NCBI GenBank assembly: GCA_025454875.1
Contig: JALONP010000016.1
Coordinates: forward strand, 27,918-91,917
Direction: 5' to 3'
From: Bacteroidia bacterium
GTDB taxonomy: Bacteria > Bacteroidota > Bacteroidia > UKL13-3
Length of the DNA: 64,000 bases
The notes beneath the pieces are model-generated. The model ran no database searches and had not been told where the DNA came from. It saw only the letters and a program-made list of their open reading frames with translations. The position numbers and the translations under genes are program-made. Positions 36,519 to 46,825 of this stretch are shown here, piece after piece. Numbering within the stretch: the first letter of the stretch is position 1; every line of letters starts with the position of its first letter.

Positions 36519-37723
36519 ATTTTATTGCCAAAAGACTTTCAGGTCAAGGTGGAACTAGTTCTGCGAAGCTAATTATCAATATTGCTACAGGCTCGGTAGC
36601 TCTTGGAGTTGCAGTTATGATAATTGCAATTGCAATTGTTAAAGGATACCAGCACCAAATACGCAGTAAAATTATTGGTTTCAGTACGCATATCCAAGTT
36701 TCGAATCTAGATATGAATAACTCTTTTGAAACGAATCCTATTTACCGTGATTCGATTCTTGAAAATGTATTACAAGCCCAACAAGGAGTAAATCACTTGC
36801 AACCATTTGCCATAAAAGCAGGAATTTTGAAAACCCCGCAAGAGTTCACAGGTATTGTATTAAAAGGGGTTGATAGCACTTTTGATTGGCGATTTTTACA
36901 GAACCACCTCCGTTCAGGAACCATATTACTGCCGAAGGTGAATGAGCAATCTCATGGCATCTTGCTATCTGAGAAAACCGCTAACTTATTAAAGCTATCA
37001 GTAGGAGACCAAGTTCTTTTGTATGTAGTTCAAAGTCCTCCTCGTGTTCGAAAATTTAAGGTTCAAGGAATTTACAATTCAGGTTTTAGTGAGATAGATG
37101 GATTGTACGCATTTGTAGATTTAAAACAAGTACAAAAAATAAACAATTGGAATGCCAATGTAATTAGTGGTTACGAGATAGGGGTGGAGCAAAATGAGGA
37201 TATTGTTGAAGTTGCAAACACGCTAACCTATTTGTTACCATATCAACTTCAGTTACATACTATTTTTGATTTGTACCCTCAACTGTTTGATTGGCTAAAT
37301 TTATTAGATGTGAATGTTTGGGTAATCATTATTCTAATGGTGATTGTAGCTTGTATCAACATGATTACGGTTTTGCTTATTCTTATTACAGAAAGAAGTC
37401 TAATGATTGGCTTATTGAGATCGCTAGGGGCAACTACATCCTTGGTAAGCGCCATCTTTTTAAACATGGCTTTAAGGTTAATCATTAAAGGAATGATCAT
37501 TGGAAATTTTGTTGGAATCGGAATAGGTTTAAGCCAAAAATACTTAGGATGGTTTAAGCTGGACGAAGAAGCCTATTATCTTAAGGAAGTTCCAATTGCA
37601 CTCTTTGTAAACGATATTGTAATGATTAACGCAGGAACTTTAATTGTATGCTTGCTTGTACTGATTGTACCATCAAGATTTGTGGCTAGGATAAGCACCG
37701 TGAAAACAATGCGCAGAGCTTAG
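36500..37723 (+). CDS. FtsX/LolC-type ABC permease
   Basis: 407 residues: one N-terminal helix, a ~230-residue periplasmic domain, and three C-terminal helices containing MITVLLILITERSLMIGLLRSLGA, the FtsX/MacB signature. The family includes LolC/LolE, which extract lipoproteins from the inner membrane. No ATPase gene is adjacent. The start overlaps the divergent namZ start by 19 nt. Confidence 0.9.
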   Translation: MKFSLPYFIAKRLSGQGGTSSAKLIINIATGSVALGVAVMIIAIAIVKGYQHQIRSKIIGFSTHIQVSNLDMNNSFETNPIYRDSILENVLQAQQGVNHLQPFAIKAGILKTPQEFTGIVLKGVDSTFDWRFLQNHLRSGTILLPKVNEQSHGILLSEKTANLLKLSVGDQVLLYVVQSPPRVRKFKVQGIYNSGFSEIDGLYAFVDLKQVQKINNWNANVISGYEIGVEQNEDIVEVANTLTYLLPYQLQLHTIFDLYPQLFDWLNLLDVNVWVIIILMVIVACINMITVLLILITERSLMIGLLRSLGATTSLVSAIFLNMALRLIIKGMIIGNFVGIGIGLSQKYLGWFKLDEEAYYLKEVPIALFVNDIVMINAGTLIVCLLVLIVPSRFVARISTVKTMRRA

Positions 37724-37742
37724 TTTATCTGGATGATTCGAA

Positions 37743-38201
37743 CTACTTCTTTACAAGCATTTCTTTGGATATATTTTCTAGTACACCTTTAAAGCGGTTG
37801 GCATCATAGTAGCCACCAAGCACATTTGTCTTTTTAGAATTAGGCTGGTAAAAAATAGTCGTAGGATAGCCTGATAACTGATTTTTGCTTAAAACACTCG
37901 CCAATTCTGCACCCGTATACTTTTTACCTTCAAAAGTATAGACTTCAGATAATTCAGGATTAAATTTAATGGCAATAAAATCTTTGTCGATAAGCGACAT
38001 GATTTCAGTTTTTGCATAGGTATCTTTATCCATTCTTTTGCACCAGCCGCACCAATCAGTATATACGTCTACAAGCATAATCTTATTCTGTTTTTTGGCT
38101 AGTTTATATCCCTCTTCAAAACTGTACCATTTCATTTCAGACGATGGGGTAAATGAAGATCCTATCAAAGCGATAAACAAAAGAAGCAATATGTTTTTCA
38201 T
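37743..38201 (-). CDS. Exported thioredoxin-fold protein
   Basis: 152 residues: signal peptide, then a thioredoxin domain with CGWC (51-54) in VYTDWCGWCKRM and cis-Pro segment GYPTTIFY. Resembles DUF255/thioredoxin_7 proteins of Bacteroidota; probably a periplasmic disulfide reductase or isomerase. The minus strand has TACTTTCG 23 nt upstream of the ATG, a possible -7 element. Confidence 0.88.
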   Translation of the reverse strand: MKNILLLLFIALIGSSFTPSSEMKWYSFEEGYKLAKKQNKIMLVDVYTDWCGWCKRMDKDTYAKTEIMSLIDKDFIAIKFNPELSEVYTFEGKKYTGAELASVLSKNQLSGYPTTIFYQPNSKKTNVLGGYYDANRFKGVLENISKEMLVKK

Positions 38202-38271
38202 AATGAATATTTAAATTAAATAACGAAAGTACGGATAATTTGGTTCGCTGATTCTTAAAATAAAGTCAAAA

Positions 38272-38297
38272 AAAAAGCGGAATAGATTCCGCTTTTT
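38272..38297 (-). terminator. Terminator of the ribosomal operon
   Basis: 12-bp perfect stem (AAAAAGCGGAAT / ATTCCGCTTTTT), 2-nt spacer, followed on the minus strand by an extended T-run. It lies 15 nt after rplQ. Confidence 0.93.
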
Positions 38298-38311
38298 CGA
38301 GTTCAATTTGT

Positions 38312-38791
38312 TTATGCAGATGCAACATCTTCTGAAGGGGCATCTTTTGCCTCAACCGCTTTGGTTGATTTTGTTCTCCCCCTACGGGTTTTCTTCACTT
38401 CAGTTTTAGCTGCTTTATCATTTAATACCACTTCGTTAAAGTCAACAAGCTCCATGATTGCCATTTCTGCGTTGTCTCCTTTACGGTTTGTTAGTTTTAA
38501 AATACGAGTATATCCACCTGGTCTGTCGCCTACTTTTGGGGCAACAATCGAAAACAATTCTTTTACAGAATCCTTGTTTTGAAGGTAGCTAAATACAACT
38601 CTACGAGAGTTTGTAGAATCATCTTTACCCTTAGTAATAATAGGCTCAACATATTTACGTAACGCTTTGGCCTTAGCTAAAGTAGTTGTTATGCGCTTAT
38701 GCACAATTAGTGAAGAAGCCATGTTGGCCAACATTGCAGCTCTATGTGAAGCGGTTCTTCCTAAGTGATTTACTGTTTTTCCGTGTCTCAT
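38312..38791 (-). CDS. rplQ: 50S ribosomal protein L17
   Basis: 159 residues. Core L17 ([38 protein letters not shown]) plus a ~40-residue Lys/Ala-rich tail common in Bacteroidota. Last gene of the alpha operon, directly before the terminator. Confidence 0.97.
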   Translation of the reverse strand: MRHGKTVNHLGRTASHRAAMLANMASSLIVHKRITTTLAKAKALRKYVEPIITKGKDDSTNSRRVVFSYLQNKDSVKELFSIVAPKVGDRPGGYTRILKLTNRKGDNAEMAIMELVDFNEVVLNDKAAKTEVKKTRRGRTKSTKAVEAKDAPSEDVASA

Positions 38792-38822
38792 CGTTCAAAA
38801 ATTTTTCTGTTGTACAGTCTGT

Positions 38823-39815
38823 TTATTCTTCGTTGCCTAAATATTTAGCTACATCCATTCCGAAGGTCAGTCCTTTGTCGCGTGCAAGTTCTTCGAGCTC
38901 AGAAAGCGATTTTTTACCGAAATTACGGAACTTCAATAAATCGGCAATATCAAATGCTACTAACTCACCTAAAGTTTTAATATCAGCTGCTTTTAAGCAA
39001 TTGTATGCACGAACTGATAAATCAAGGTCAGAAAGAGGCGTTTTTAATATTTTGCGTATATGAAGCACATTTTCATCTACTTCTTGCGGAGCCTCTTTTA
39101 CTTGGGTATCCAAAGTAATAAGTTCATCAGAGAATAACATGAAGTGTTGAATCAAAATCTTAGCAGCTTCCTTTAATGCATCTTCTGGATGAATAGATCC
39201 GTCAGTTGCTATTTCGATAGTAAGCTTTTCATAATCTGTTTTTTGCTCAACACGGTAGTCTTCTACGCTGTATTTTACATTTTTAATTGGTGTAAAAATA
39301 GCATCCACTGCGATTAATCCAACTACTGCATCTTTAGGTTTATTTTCTTCCGCTGGTAAATAGCCGCGACCTTTATCTACTGTAATCTCCATTTCAATAT
39401 GAACTTTAGGGTCCATATTACAGATTACTAAATTAGGATTAAGAATTTTGAATGCGTTAGTGTGTTTACCTATTTCACCCGCTGTAAATTGTTCAGAACC
39501 TTTTACGCTAATGAAAATCTTTTCGTTATCTACACCATCAACAATGCGTTTGAAGCGTACTTGTTTAAGGTTCAATATAATTTCTGTAACATCTTCAATT
39601 ACCCCTTTGATAGTTGAGAATTCATGATCAACGCCTGCGATTTTTACAGAGCTGATAGCATATCCTTCTAATGAAGAGAGCAGGATTCTGCGCAATGCGT
39701 TACCAATTGTTACTCCATATCCTTTTTCTAAAGGACGAAATTCGAACTGACCAAAGAAGTCAGTTTCTTTATGCATGATAACTTTGTCAGGTTTTTGGAA
39801 TGCGAGAATAGCCAT
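38823..39815 (-). CDS. rpoA: RNA polymerase alpha subunit
   Basis: 330 residues. N-terminal dimerisation domain ([24 protein letters not shown]) and C-terminal DNA-binding domain ([20 protein letters not shown]). Full length; lies between rpsD and rplQ as usual. Confidence 0.98.
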   Translation of the reverse strand: MAILAFQKPDKVIMHKETDFFGQFEFRPLEKGYGVTIGNALRRILLSSLEGYAISSVKIAGVDHEFSTIKGVIEDVTEIILNLKQVRFKRIVDGVDNEKIFISVKGSEQFTAGEIGKHTNAFKILNPNLVICNMDPKVHIEMEITVDKGRGYLPAEENKPKDAVVGLIAVDAIFTPIKNVKYSVEDYRVEQKTDYEKLTIEIATDGSIHPEDALKEAAKILIQHFMLFSDELITLDTQVKEAPQEVDENVLHIRKILKTPLSDLDLSVRAYNCLKAADIKTLGELVAFDIADLLKFRNFGKKSLSELEELARDKGLTFGMDVAKYLGNEE

Positions 39816-39836
39816 TTATTATTTTTTTGATAATGA

Positions 39837-40445
39837 TTATTTTGAATATAGTTCAACGATTAGTTGTTCTTTGATGTTTTCAGGAATCACTTCGCGCTCT
39901 GGATAAGCAACAAAAGTTCCTTGCATTTCTTTTTCATCAAGCGTTAACCAATTGTATTTTTTTGCATTAGAAATCGCAAGAGAATCATTAATCACTTCAA
40001 GTGATTTAGATTTTTCCCTGATTCCAACAACGTCACCTGGTTTCAAAGAGTAAGAAGCAATATTTACTACTTTACCATTAACGGTAATATGACGGTGACT
40101 AACCAATTGACGCGCTTGATCGCGTGTACCGGCAAAACCTAAACGAAAAACAGTGTTATCTAATCTTGCTTCAAGGTACTTCATCAGGTTTTCACCTGTT
40201 ACACCTTTTTTACGAGCAGCTTCTTCAAATGTTTTGTAGAACTGGCGCTCAAGCAAACCATAAGTATATTTTGCTTTTTGTTTTTCGTACAACTGAATTG
40301 CATATTCAGTAAGTTTAGCACGTTTGCGTGCTTGACCGTGCTGCCCTGGAGGGTAGTTACGTTTTTCAAAATTCTTATCAGGACCAAAAATTGGCTCTTT
40401 AAAACGTCTTGCTATTTTGGTTTTTGCACCTATAAATCTAGCCAT
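39837..40445 (-). CDS. rpsD: 30S ribosomal protein S4
   Basis: 202 residues. S4 RNA-binding domain [20 protein letters not shown] and [11 protein letters not shown], full length. S4 nucleates 30S assembly and can repress the alpha operon in E. coli. No zinc-type CxxC set at the N-terminus. Confidence 0.97.
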   Translation of the reverse strand: MARFIGAKTKIARRFKEPIFGPDKNFEKRNYPPGQHGQARKRAKLTEYAIQLYEKQKAKYTYGLLERQFYKTFEEAARKKGVTGENLMKYLEARLDNTVFRLGFAGTRDQARQLVSHRHITVNGKVVNIASYSLKPGDVVGIREKSKSLEVINDSLAISNAKKYNWLTLDEKEMQGTFVAYPEREVIPENIKEQLIVELYSK

Positions 40446-40472
40446 TGCTTTTTTCTCTTAATGCGTTAATGT

Positions 40473-40871
40473 TTATACTCTTCTCTTCTTAGGCGGACGG
40501 CATCCGTTGTGCGGAAGTGGTGTAATATCTTTAATGGTGGTTACTTCCAAACCTGCACCGGCTAATGTGCGAATAGCTGAATCGCGTCCTGAACCGGGAC
40601 CTTTAACGAATACTTCAATTTTTTTCATTCCCATATCAACGGCAACCTTGGCACAGTCTGCTGCAGCCATTTGAGCAGCATAAGGCGTATTTTTCTTAGA
40701 GCCTCTGAAGCCCATTTTACCTGCTGAAGCCCAAGATACTACCTGACCATTTGAATTGGTGATAGAAATGATGATGTTATTGAAACTGGCCTTGATATGA
40801 GCCTGTCCAGTTGCATCAACTGCAACCGACTTTTTCTTACCAGTCTTCTTTGATGATGAATTTGTAGCCAT
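40473..40871 (-). CDS. rpsK: 30S ribosomal protein S11
   Basis: 132 residues with [37 protein letters not shown] and a C-terminal [12 protein letters not shown]. Platform protein near the mRNA exit. Complete. Confidence 0.98.
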   Translation of the reverse strand: MATNSSSKKTGKKKSVAVDATGQAHIKASFNNIIISITNSNGQVVSWASAGKMGFRGSKKNTPYAAQMAAADCAKVAVDMGMKKIEVFVKGPGSGRDSAIRTLAGAGLEVTTIKDITPLPHNGCRPPKKRRV

Positions 40872-40893
40872 TGCTATTATTATTTACGACTGA

Positions 40894-41271
40894 TTATTTA
40901 GTTACTTTTTTCTTACCAGCAACTGTCTTACGTTTACCTTTACGTGTACGTGAGTTAGTGCGAGTTCTTTGACCTCTAACCGGTAATCCTTTGCGGTGAC
41001 GTAAGCCTCTGTAGCAACCAATATCCATTAAACGTTTAATGTTTAATTGTTTCTCAGAGCGCAACTCTCCTTCAACGGTTAATTTTTCAGTGATATGCTT
41101 TCTGATTTTATTCAAATCATCATCATCCCAATCTTGAACTTTTTTGTCCAGACTGATTCCGTTTTCAGTTAAAATTTGTTTTGCCGTTGATGAACCAATA
41201 CCGAAAATATAGGTCAATCCAACTGCACCACGTTTATTTTTGGGTAGGTCAATACCTGATATACGAGCCAT
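40894..41271 (-). CDS. rpsM: 30S ribosomal protein S13
   Basis: 125 residues: [41 protein letters not shown]. Head protein contacting tRNA and L5. Complete; next to rpmJ in the standard order. Confidence 0.98.
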   Translation of the reverse strand: MARISGIDLPKNKRGAVGLTYIFGIGSSTAKQILTENGISLDKKVQDWDDDDLNKIRKHITEKLTVEGELRSEKQLNIKRLMDIGCYRGLRHRKGLPVRGQRTRTNSRTRKGKRKTVAGKKKVTK

Positions 41272-41280
41272 AGTTATATA

Positions 41281-41397
41281 TTATCCTTGACGTTGTTTAA
41301 ATTTTGGATTCTTCTTATTGATCACGTAAACTTTACCGTTACGCTTCACAATTTTGCAGTCTTCACTGCGTTTTTTTACCGATGCTCTAACTTTCAT
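41281..41397 (-). CDS. rpmJ: 50S ribosomal protein L36 (zinc-free form)
   Basis: 38 residues: [17 protein letters not shown] then [21 protein letters not shown]. It keeps only one cysteine and lacks the CxxC...C..H zinc ribbon, so it is the C-minus form. Lies 1 nt from infA and 9 nt from rpsM. Confidence 0.95.
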   Translation of the reverse strand: MKVRASVKKRSEDCKIVKRNGKVYVINKKNPKFKQRQG

Positions 41398-41398
41398 G

Positions 41399-41617
41399 TT
41401 ATTTGTATCTATATATTATTCTTCCTTTTGTTAAATCGTATGGCGACATCTCTACAGAAATTTTATCTCCCGGTAAAATCTTGATATAATGCATACGCAT
41501 TTTACCAGATATGTGAGCAATAATTTCGTGTCCGTTTTCAAGTTGAACTCTAAACATTGCGTTTGACAACGCCTCGGTTATGACTCCATCTTGTTTTATA
41601 AGAGCTTGTTTCGACAT
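41399..41617 (-). CDS. infA: Translation initiation factor IF-1
   Basis: 72 residues, a single OB fold with the core [31 protein letters not shown] and [10 protein letters not shown]. Binds the 30S A site during initiation. Positioned between secY and rpmJ; map is absent from the usual slot. Confidence 0.98.
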   Translation of the reverse strand: MSKQALIKQDGVITEALSNAMFRVQLENGHEIIAHISGKMRMHYIKILPGDKISVEMSPYDLTKGRIIYRYK

Positions 41618-41672
41618 ACTTTCTATATAAAGGGCTGCAAATGTAGCAGTTTATTTTTTAATTGCCAATTTT

Positions 41673-42953
41673 TTATGCAGCTTGTTGAAGTGTATCCAAC
41701 ACAACTCCTACCAAAATTAATAAAGATGTTCCTCCATAAAATTGGGCGAACTGGCTGTTGATATTAAGTACTCCAGCCAATCCAGGAAGAATGGCTATAC
41801 CTGCTAAAAATACAGCTCCAGGGAGTGTGATTCTCGACATTACCTCATCTACAAAATCTGCAGTGGCTTTTCCCGGTTTTACACCTGGAATAAAACCTCC
41901 ATTACGTTTCATATCATCAGCAATTTGTGTTGGATTCACAGAAATAGCTGTGTAGAAGTAGGTAAATACAATGATTAATATAGCGAATGTTGCATTGTAA
42001 GCAAATGAGCCTGGATTGATAAATGCTGCCACTACACTCTGCATGATTTCATAATCAGGGAAAAACTGAGCTACTGTTGAAGGAATAAACATTAATGCTT
42101 GTGCAAAAATGATAGGCATTACACCCGCAGCATTTACTTTTAGAGGGATGTATTGACGAACACCACCAAACTGGCGATTGCCTACAATCTTCTTTGCATA
42201 CTGCACGGGTATTTTACGTACCCCTTGAACCAACATGATTACAGCCATGATTACTGCAAATAAAGCAGCTAATTCAACCAAGAATATAACCAATCCTCCA
42301 CCAGATTCTGATAATTTGAAGTTAAACTCTTCTTTCAAAGCAAATGGAAGTCGAGCAATAATTCCAATCATAATGATGAGGGAAACACCGTTACCAATTC
42401 CTTTGTCAGTGATGCGTTCACCTAGCCACAATACGAACATCGTACTTGCGGTTAATACCACCACTGAAGTAAACATGAACATAAAGTCGCCCATCACTTC
42501 AGGGTTCGTAATAGAGATAATCGCATTTGGATTTTCGGATTTTAGATTAATCAAAAATCCAATAGATTGAACTGCCGTAATCGCAATTGTTAAGTAACGA
42601 GTAATTTGATTGATTTTTCTTCTACCATCTTCACCTTCTTTTTGCATTTTTTGGAACGAAGGGACAGCTAAGGTTAATAATTGAACCACAATAGATGCAG
42701 AAATATAAGGCATAATACCTAAGGCAAAAATAGATCCTCTGGCGAATGCACCACCTGCAAACATATTGATTAACCCAAAAATACCCCCAGAAGCTTGAGC
42801 CTCTGAACCTTGCAACATGTTAGGATCTACACCTGGTAAGGTTACGTAAGTCCCAAATCGGTAAATAAGCAATAACCAAAAGGTAATTGCAAGTTTGTAC
42901 CTTAACTCCTCAATTCGATAGATATTTTTTATGGTCTCGATGAGTTTTTTCAT
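41673..42953 (-). CDS. secY: Protein translocase subunit SecY
   Basis: 426 residues, ten membrane helices. Plug region around GLINMFAGGAFARGSIFALGIMPYISASI and cytosolic loop KPGKATADFVDEVMSRIT. Channel for Sec export. 3 nt from rplO. Confidence 0.98.
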   Translation of the reverse strand: MKKLIETIKNIYRIEELRYKLAITFWLLLIYRFGTYVTLPGVDPNMLQGSEAQASGGIFGLINMFAGGAFARGSIFALGIMPYISASIVVQLLTLAVPSFQKMQKEGEDGRRKINQITRYLTIAITAVQSIGFLINLKSENPNAIISITNPEVMGDFMFMFTSVVVLTASTMFVLWLGERITDKGIGNGVSLIIMIGIIARLPFALKEEFNFKLSESGGGLVIFLVELAALFAVIMAVIMLVQGVRKIPVQYAKKIVGNRQFGGVRQYIPLKVNAAGVMPIIFAQALMFIPSTVAQFFPDYEIMQSVVAAFINPGSFAYNATFAILIIVFTYFYTAISVNPTQIADDMKRNGGFIPGVKPGKATADFVDEVMSRITLPGAVFLAGIAILPGLAGVLNINSQFAQFYGGTSLLILVGVVLDTLQQAA

Positions 42954-42956
42954 GTA

Positions 42957-43433
42957 TTAGTTATCCGCTTTAGGTGTGTGGGTTGGAACAATAACAACAG
43001 ATCCACCTGCTGCTTCAATTGATTTTTTTGCTGCTTCTGAGAAGGCATGCGCCTTCACTTCAACTGCAGCTTTAATTTCACCTCTACCCAATACTTTTAC
43101 CAAATCCTTTTTGCTGGTCAATCCGTTATTGATAAATGTAGCTAAGTCAAATGAGGTAAGACCTTTTTCAGTTACCAAAGATTGAATTTTATCAAGGTTG
43201 ATTCCAGCATATTCAACACGATTCAGGTTTTTGAATCCAAATTTTGGAATACGTCTGTATAATGGCATTTGACCACCTTCAAATCCGCGTTTAGTGCTCG
43301 TACCCGAACGTGATCCAGCACCTTTATGTCCACGCGCGGCAGTTCCACCTTTACCTGATCCTTCTCCACGACCTACGCGTTTACCTTCTCTTTTAATTGA
43401 ACCGGGGGCCGGTTTTAATGTATGTAATTTCAT
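42957..43433 (-). CDS. rplO: 50S ribosomal protein L15
   Basis: 158 residues: basic N-terminus with GRGEGSGKGGTAARGHKG, then RIPKFGF and a C-terminal VEVKAHAFSEAAKKSIEAAGG. Slightly longer than E. coli L15 because of a short tail. Confidence 0.97.
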   Translation of the reverse strand: MKLHTLKPAPGSIKREGKRVGRGEGSGKGGTAARGHKGAGSRSGTSTKRGFEGGQMPLYRRIPKFGFKNLNRVEYAGINLDKIQSLVTEKGLTSFDLATFINNGLTSKKDLVKVLGRGEIKAAVEVKAHAFSEAAKKSIEAAGGSVVIVPTHTPKADN

Positions 43434-43446
43434 TGTTTACTTTCAA

Positions 43447-43626
43447 TTAAATGTTTTCAACTTTTAACAAGTGCGCAACTTGTCTAATCATTCCCATCAC
43501 TTGAGGCGTTCCTTCTTTTTCCAATGTTTGGTTGGTCTTGGTAAAGCCTAATGCACGGATGGTTCTTTTTTGTGGTTCAGGTCGGTCAATAATTGATTTT
43601 ACCTGTGTGATTCTAACTTTTGCCAT
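43447..43626 (-). CDS. rpmD: 50S ribosomal protein L30
   Basis: 59 residues: MAKVRITQVKSIIDRPEPQ, then RTIRALGF and VMGMIRQVAHLLKVENI. Complete small gene between rpsE and rplO, as expected in the spc operon. Confidence 0.96.
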   Translation of the reverse strand: MAKVRITQVKSIIDRPEPQKRTIRALGFTKTNQTLEKEGTPQVMGMIRQVAHLLKVENI

Positions 43627-43630
43627 CTGA

Positions 43631-44152
43631 TTACTCTCCGTTAAAAACTTTCTTTAAACTAATTCCTCTTTGTTGAGCGATAGTGTAAGCATCGCGCATG
43701 TTTAATAAAGCATCAAAAGTAGCTTTAACCACATTGTGAGGATTTGATGAACCTTTTGATTTTGCCAATACGTCAGTTACACCTGCACTCTCTAAAACTG
43801 CACGCATCGCACCACCGGCAATAACGCCAGTACCGTGAGCTGCAGGTTTTAGGTATACGCGGCCTCCTCCATATTTACCCATTTGGTCATGTGGCACGGT
43901 TCCTTTTAAAACAGGAACTTTAACCAAGTTTTTCTTGGCGTCATCAATACCTTTATTGATAGCGTCTGTTACCTCATTCGCTTTTCCTAAGCCATAACCG
44001 ATTACTCCATTTGAATCGCCTACAACAACCAAGGCTGAGAAACTGAAAGTTCTACCACCTTTTGTTACTTTGGCAACTCGGTTGATTGCAACCACTCTTT
44101 CTTTGAGTTCGATATCGGTTGTTTTTACTCTTTTTACGTTAGCTGTTGACAT
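43631..44152 (-). CDS. rpsE: 30S ribosomal protein S5
   Basis: 173 residues. N-terminal dsRBD-like domain ([24 protein letters not shown]) and [18 protein letters not shown]. Accuracy protein near the decoding site. Complete. Confidence 0.98.
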   Translation of the reverse strand: MSTANVKRVKTTDIELKERVVAINRVAKVTKGGRTFSFSALVVVGDSNGVIGYGLGKANEVTDAINKGIDDAKKNLVKVPVLKGTVPHDQMGKYGGGRVYLKPAAHGTGVIAGGAMRAVLESAGVTDVLAKSKGSSNPHNVVKATFDALLNMRDAYTIAQQRGISLKKVFNGE

Positions 44153-44196
44153 ATCTTTTTATCATTACAGGGCAGGGGAGCCCATTAAATTGATTG

Positions 44197-44544
44197 TTAA
44201 AATTGTAATCCTCCTTCACGAGCACCATCAGCCAAACCTTTAACACGGCCATGGTACAAAAAGCCATTTCGGTCAAATACAACTGCGGTGATACCAGCTT
44301 GAGTTGCTTTTTCAGCTAAGGCTTTACCAACTAAAATTGATTTTTCAGTTTTAGTGGCTTTGTCTTTTAAGCTAATTGATGAGGCTGCAACTAAGGTTTT
44401 ACCATGCACATCGTCAATGATTTGTGCGTAAATATCTTTATTGCTCCGGTATACAGACAAACGAGGTCTTTCAGGAGTTCCGAAAACACGGCTTCGAATG
44501 CCCGCTTTAATTTTTGTTCTTCTTTGTAATTTCTTCGCCAACAT
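44197..44544 (-). CDS. rplR: 50S ribosomal protein L18
   Basis: 115 residues: [20 protein letters not shown] and [23 protein letters not shown]. Binds 5S rRNA. Complete. Confidence 0.98.
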   Translation of the reverse strand: MLAKKLQRRTKIKAGIRSRVFGTPERPRLSVYRSNKDIYAQIIDDVHGKTLVAASSISLKDKATKTEKSILVGKALAEKATQAGITAVVFDRNGFLYHGRVKGLADGAREGGLQF

Positions 44545-44556
44545 AATTGTTCAAAT

Positions 44557-45111
44557 TTATTTAGATGCTGTTTTACCGGCTTTTCTTCTCAATTGTTCAC
44601 CAACGAACTTGATACCTTTTCCTTTGTATGGCTCAGGCTTGCGTAAACTTCTAATCTTAGCAGCTACTTGCCCTATCAATTGTTTATCACAACCTTCAAG
44701 TGTGATGATTGGGTTTTTTCCTTTTTCTTGTTCTGTTTTTACTTTTAGTTCTTTTGGAATTTCAAAGTAAATATGATGCGAGTATCCTAATGTTAAATCA
44801 AGGATATTGCCATCATTGGTAGCTTTGTATCCTACACCCACTAGTTCTTGTTGAACCTTGTATCCAGTGGTTACCCCAGTTACCATATTGTTTAACAACG
44901 AGCGATACAAACCATGTAAGGCTTTGTGACGCTTTTGATCTGTTGGACGCGTTACTGTTAAAATTCCGCCATCAATATTAATGCTGATATCAGCATCCAT
45001 TGGTTGTTGTAATTCGCCTTTAGGGCCTTTTACTGTAACCACATTGCCGTTTGATACTTTTACTTCAACTCCGGCAGGTAATTTAATTGGTGCTTTTCCT
45101 ATACGTGACAT
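44557..45111 (-). CDS. rplF: 50S ribosomal protein L6
   Basis: 184 residues in two repeated domains, with MSRIGKAPIKLPAGVEV at the start and the signature PEPYKGKGIKF near the end. Complete. Confidence 0.98.
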   Translation of the reverse strand: MSRIGKAPIKLPAGVEVKVSNGNVVTVKGPKGELQQPMDADISINIDGGILTVTRPTDQKRHKALHGLYRSLLNNMVTGVTTGYKVQQELVGVGYKATNDGNILDLTLGYSHHIYFEIPKELKVKTEQEKGKNPIITLEGCDKQLIGQVAAKIRSLRKPEPYKGKGIKFVGEQLRRKAGKTASK

Positions 45112-45128
45112 ACTTTACCTCCTGTTGA

Positions 45129-45527
45129 TTAATAAACGTAACATAAAACTTCACCGCCAACATTCATTTTACGCGCTTCTTTATCGGTCATTACACCTTT
45201 TGAAGTGGTTAATATGGCGATACCTAATCCATTAATTACGCGTGGCATTTCAGTAATACCAGCATATTTACGTAAACCTGGTGTACTGATTCTCTGCAAA
45301 GAGCGAATAGCTGGAGCTTTGGTAATGGGATTATATTTCAAGGCAATTTTAATTGTACCTTGGTGGTTTTGTACTTCTTCGAATTTGTAATTCAAGATAT
45401 AACCTTTGTCGAAAAGTACTTTTGTGATTTCTTTCTTCAGGTTCGAAGAAGGAATTTCTACAATACGATGGTTTGCCTTGATCGCATTGCGTAACCTTGT
45501 TAGGTAATCTGAGATTGGATCAGTCAT
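45129..45527 (-). CDS. rpsH: 30S ribosomal protein S8
   Basis: 132 residues: DPISDYLTRLRNA at the start and GIAILTTSKGVMTDKEAR near the end. It represses the spc operon in E. coli. Separated from rpsN by an unusually long 131-nt gap containing a hairpin. Confidence 0.98.
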   Translation of the reverse strand: MTDPISDYLTRLRNAIKANHRIVEIPSSNLKKEITKVLFDKGYILNYKFEEVQNHQGTIKIALKYNPITKAPAIRSLQRISTPGLRKYAGITEMPRVINGLGIAILTTSKGVMTDKEARKMNVGGEVLCYVY

Positions 45528-45613
45528 GTTTTCTTTTTGTTTTACTCGCTAACAGTTAGCCAAGGGCACTCTTATTAGCTGAGTTGTTTGTTATAAATTA
45601 TAATAAAAGGGGG

Positions 45614-45633
45614 GCGAATATAACGATATTCGC
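45614..45633 (-). promoter_or_regulatory. Hairpin inside the spc operon (rpsN-rpsH gap)
   Basis: GCGAATAT-AACG-ATATTCGC, an 8-bp perfect stem with a tetraloop, in the only gap over 100 nt within the ribosomal run. On the minus strand it is followed by CCCCCCTTTTATTAT. Could be a weak terminator, attenuator or protein-binding site. Confidence 0.55.
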
Positions 45634-45658
45634 TACCCTTCCCAAATTTTTGTTAAAA

Positions 45659-45928
45659 TTACCAGCTTGATTTAGTTACTCCTGGTATTTTGCCCATTAA
45701 AGCCATTTCGCGGAACTGGTTACGACAAATGCCGAAATCGCGCATGTAACCTTTAGGACGGCCGGTAAGTTTGCAACGGTTTTTTAAACGAACGGGTGAT
45801 GCATTTTTAGGAAGTTTTTGTAATCCTTCATAATCACCGGCTGCTTTTAATGCTTCGCGTTTAGCTGCATATTTTGCAACCATTGCTTCTCTTTTACGCT
45901 GGCGTGCTTTTACTGATTCTTTTGCCAT
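45659..45928 (-). CDS. rpsN: 30S ribosomal protein S14 (zinc-free form)
   Basis: 89 residues, long C-minus form: [28 protein letters not shown] has two separate Cys but no paired CxxC zinc motifs. Overlaps rplE by 1 nt. Confidence 0.97.
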   Translation of the reverse strand: MAKESVKARQRKREAMVAKYAAKREALKAAGDYEGLQKLPKNASPVRLKNRCKLTGRPKGYMRDFGICRNQFREMALMGKIPGVTKSSW

Positions 45929-46479
45929 TATTTTTGGTTTTTAAATGGTAAGCCAAATTCTTTTAACAATGATAAACACTCTTCATCTGTTTCGGCAGTT
46001 GTCACAAACGTGATGTCCATACCGTTGATGCGGTTTACTTTATCAATTACAATCTCTGGGAAAATGATTTGTTCAGTTACACCTAGGGTGTAATTGCCTC
46101 TTCCATCAAATCCTTTTTCATTTAATCCAGCAAAATCACGTACGCGGGGTAATGAAATTGCGATTAAGCGATCTAAAAACTCATACATACGATCGCCACG
46201 TAACGTTACACGGGCTCCGATAGGTAAGTTTTCTCTAAGTTTAAAGTTAGAGATTGCCTTTTTTGATTTAGTTGACACTGCTTTTTGGCCAGAAATGGTA
46301 GTCATTTCTTCTACAGCTTGGTCAACCAATTTTTTATCGGCAACTGCCGCTCCTACACCTTGGTTTAGGCAAATTTTAACCAACTTAGGAACTTGCATTA
46401 CATTTTTGTAAGCATATTTTTCCTTTAGAGCTGGAACAACTTTGCTTGTATAGGTTTCTTTTAATCTTGGAGTATACAT
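45928..46479 (-). CDS. rplE: 50S ribosomal protein L5
   Basis: 183 residues: [33 protein letters not shown] and [17 protein letters not shown]. Binds 5S rRNA and contacts P-site tRNA. Complete. Confidence 0.98.
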   Translation of the reverse strand: MYTPRLKETYTSKVVPALKEKYAYKNVMQVPKLVKICLNQGVGAAVADKKLVDQAVEEMTTISGQKAVSTKSKKAISNFKLRENLPIGARVTLRGDRMYEFLDRLIAISLPRVRDFAGLNEKGFDGRGNYTLGVTEQIIFPEIVIDKVNRINGMDITFVTTAETDEECLSLLKEFGLPFKNQK

Positions 46480-46485
46480 AGTCCT

Positions 46486-46824
46486 TTAGTCAATTAATTC
46501 ACCTGATTTTTTTGAATAACGTACACGTTTGCCTGCATCATTAAGTTTGCGGCCAACACGTGTAGCATTCCCCGAAGCATCGATAACCATAAGGTTCGAA
46601 ATATTTACGGGAGCTTCTTTTTTCACAATACCACCTTGCTGGTTTTGCGCACTTGGTTTAGTGTGACGGCTTACAATGTTGATACCTTCAACTAGGGCGC
46701 GATTTTTAGCATTTAGCACTTCAATCACGCGGCCTTTTTTGCCTTTATCATCACCAGCAATAACTTGAACCATATCACCTTTTTTGATATGAAGCTTTGC
46801 TTGTTTGTTATATCTTCTTTCCAT
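46486..46824 (-). CDS. rplX: 50S ribosomal protein L24
   Basis: 112 residues. KOW motif [25 protein letters not shown] near the N-terminus. Assembly initiator. Complete. Confidence 0.97.
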   Translation of the reverse strand: MERRYNKQAKLHIKKGDMVQVIAGDDKGKKGRVIEVLNAKNRALVEGINIVSRHTKPSAQNQQGGIVKKEAPVNISNLMVIDASGNATRVGRKLNDAGKRVRYSKKSGELID

Positions 46825-46825
46825 A

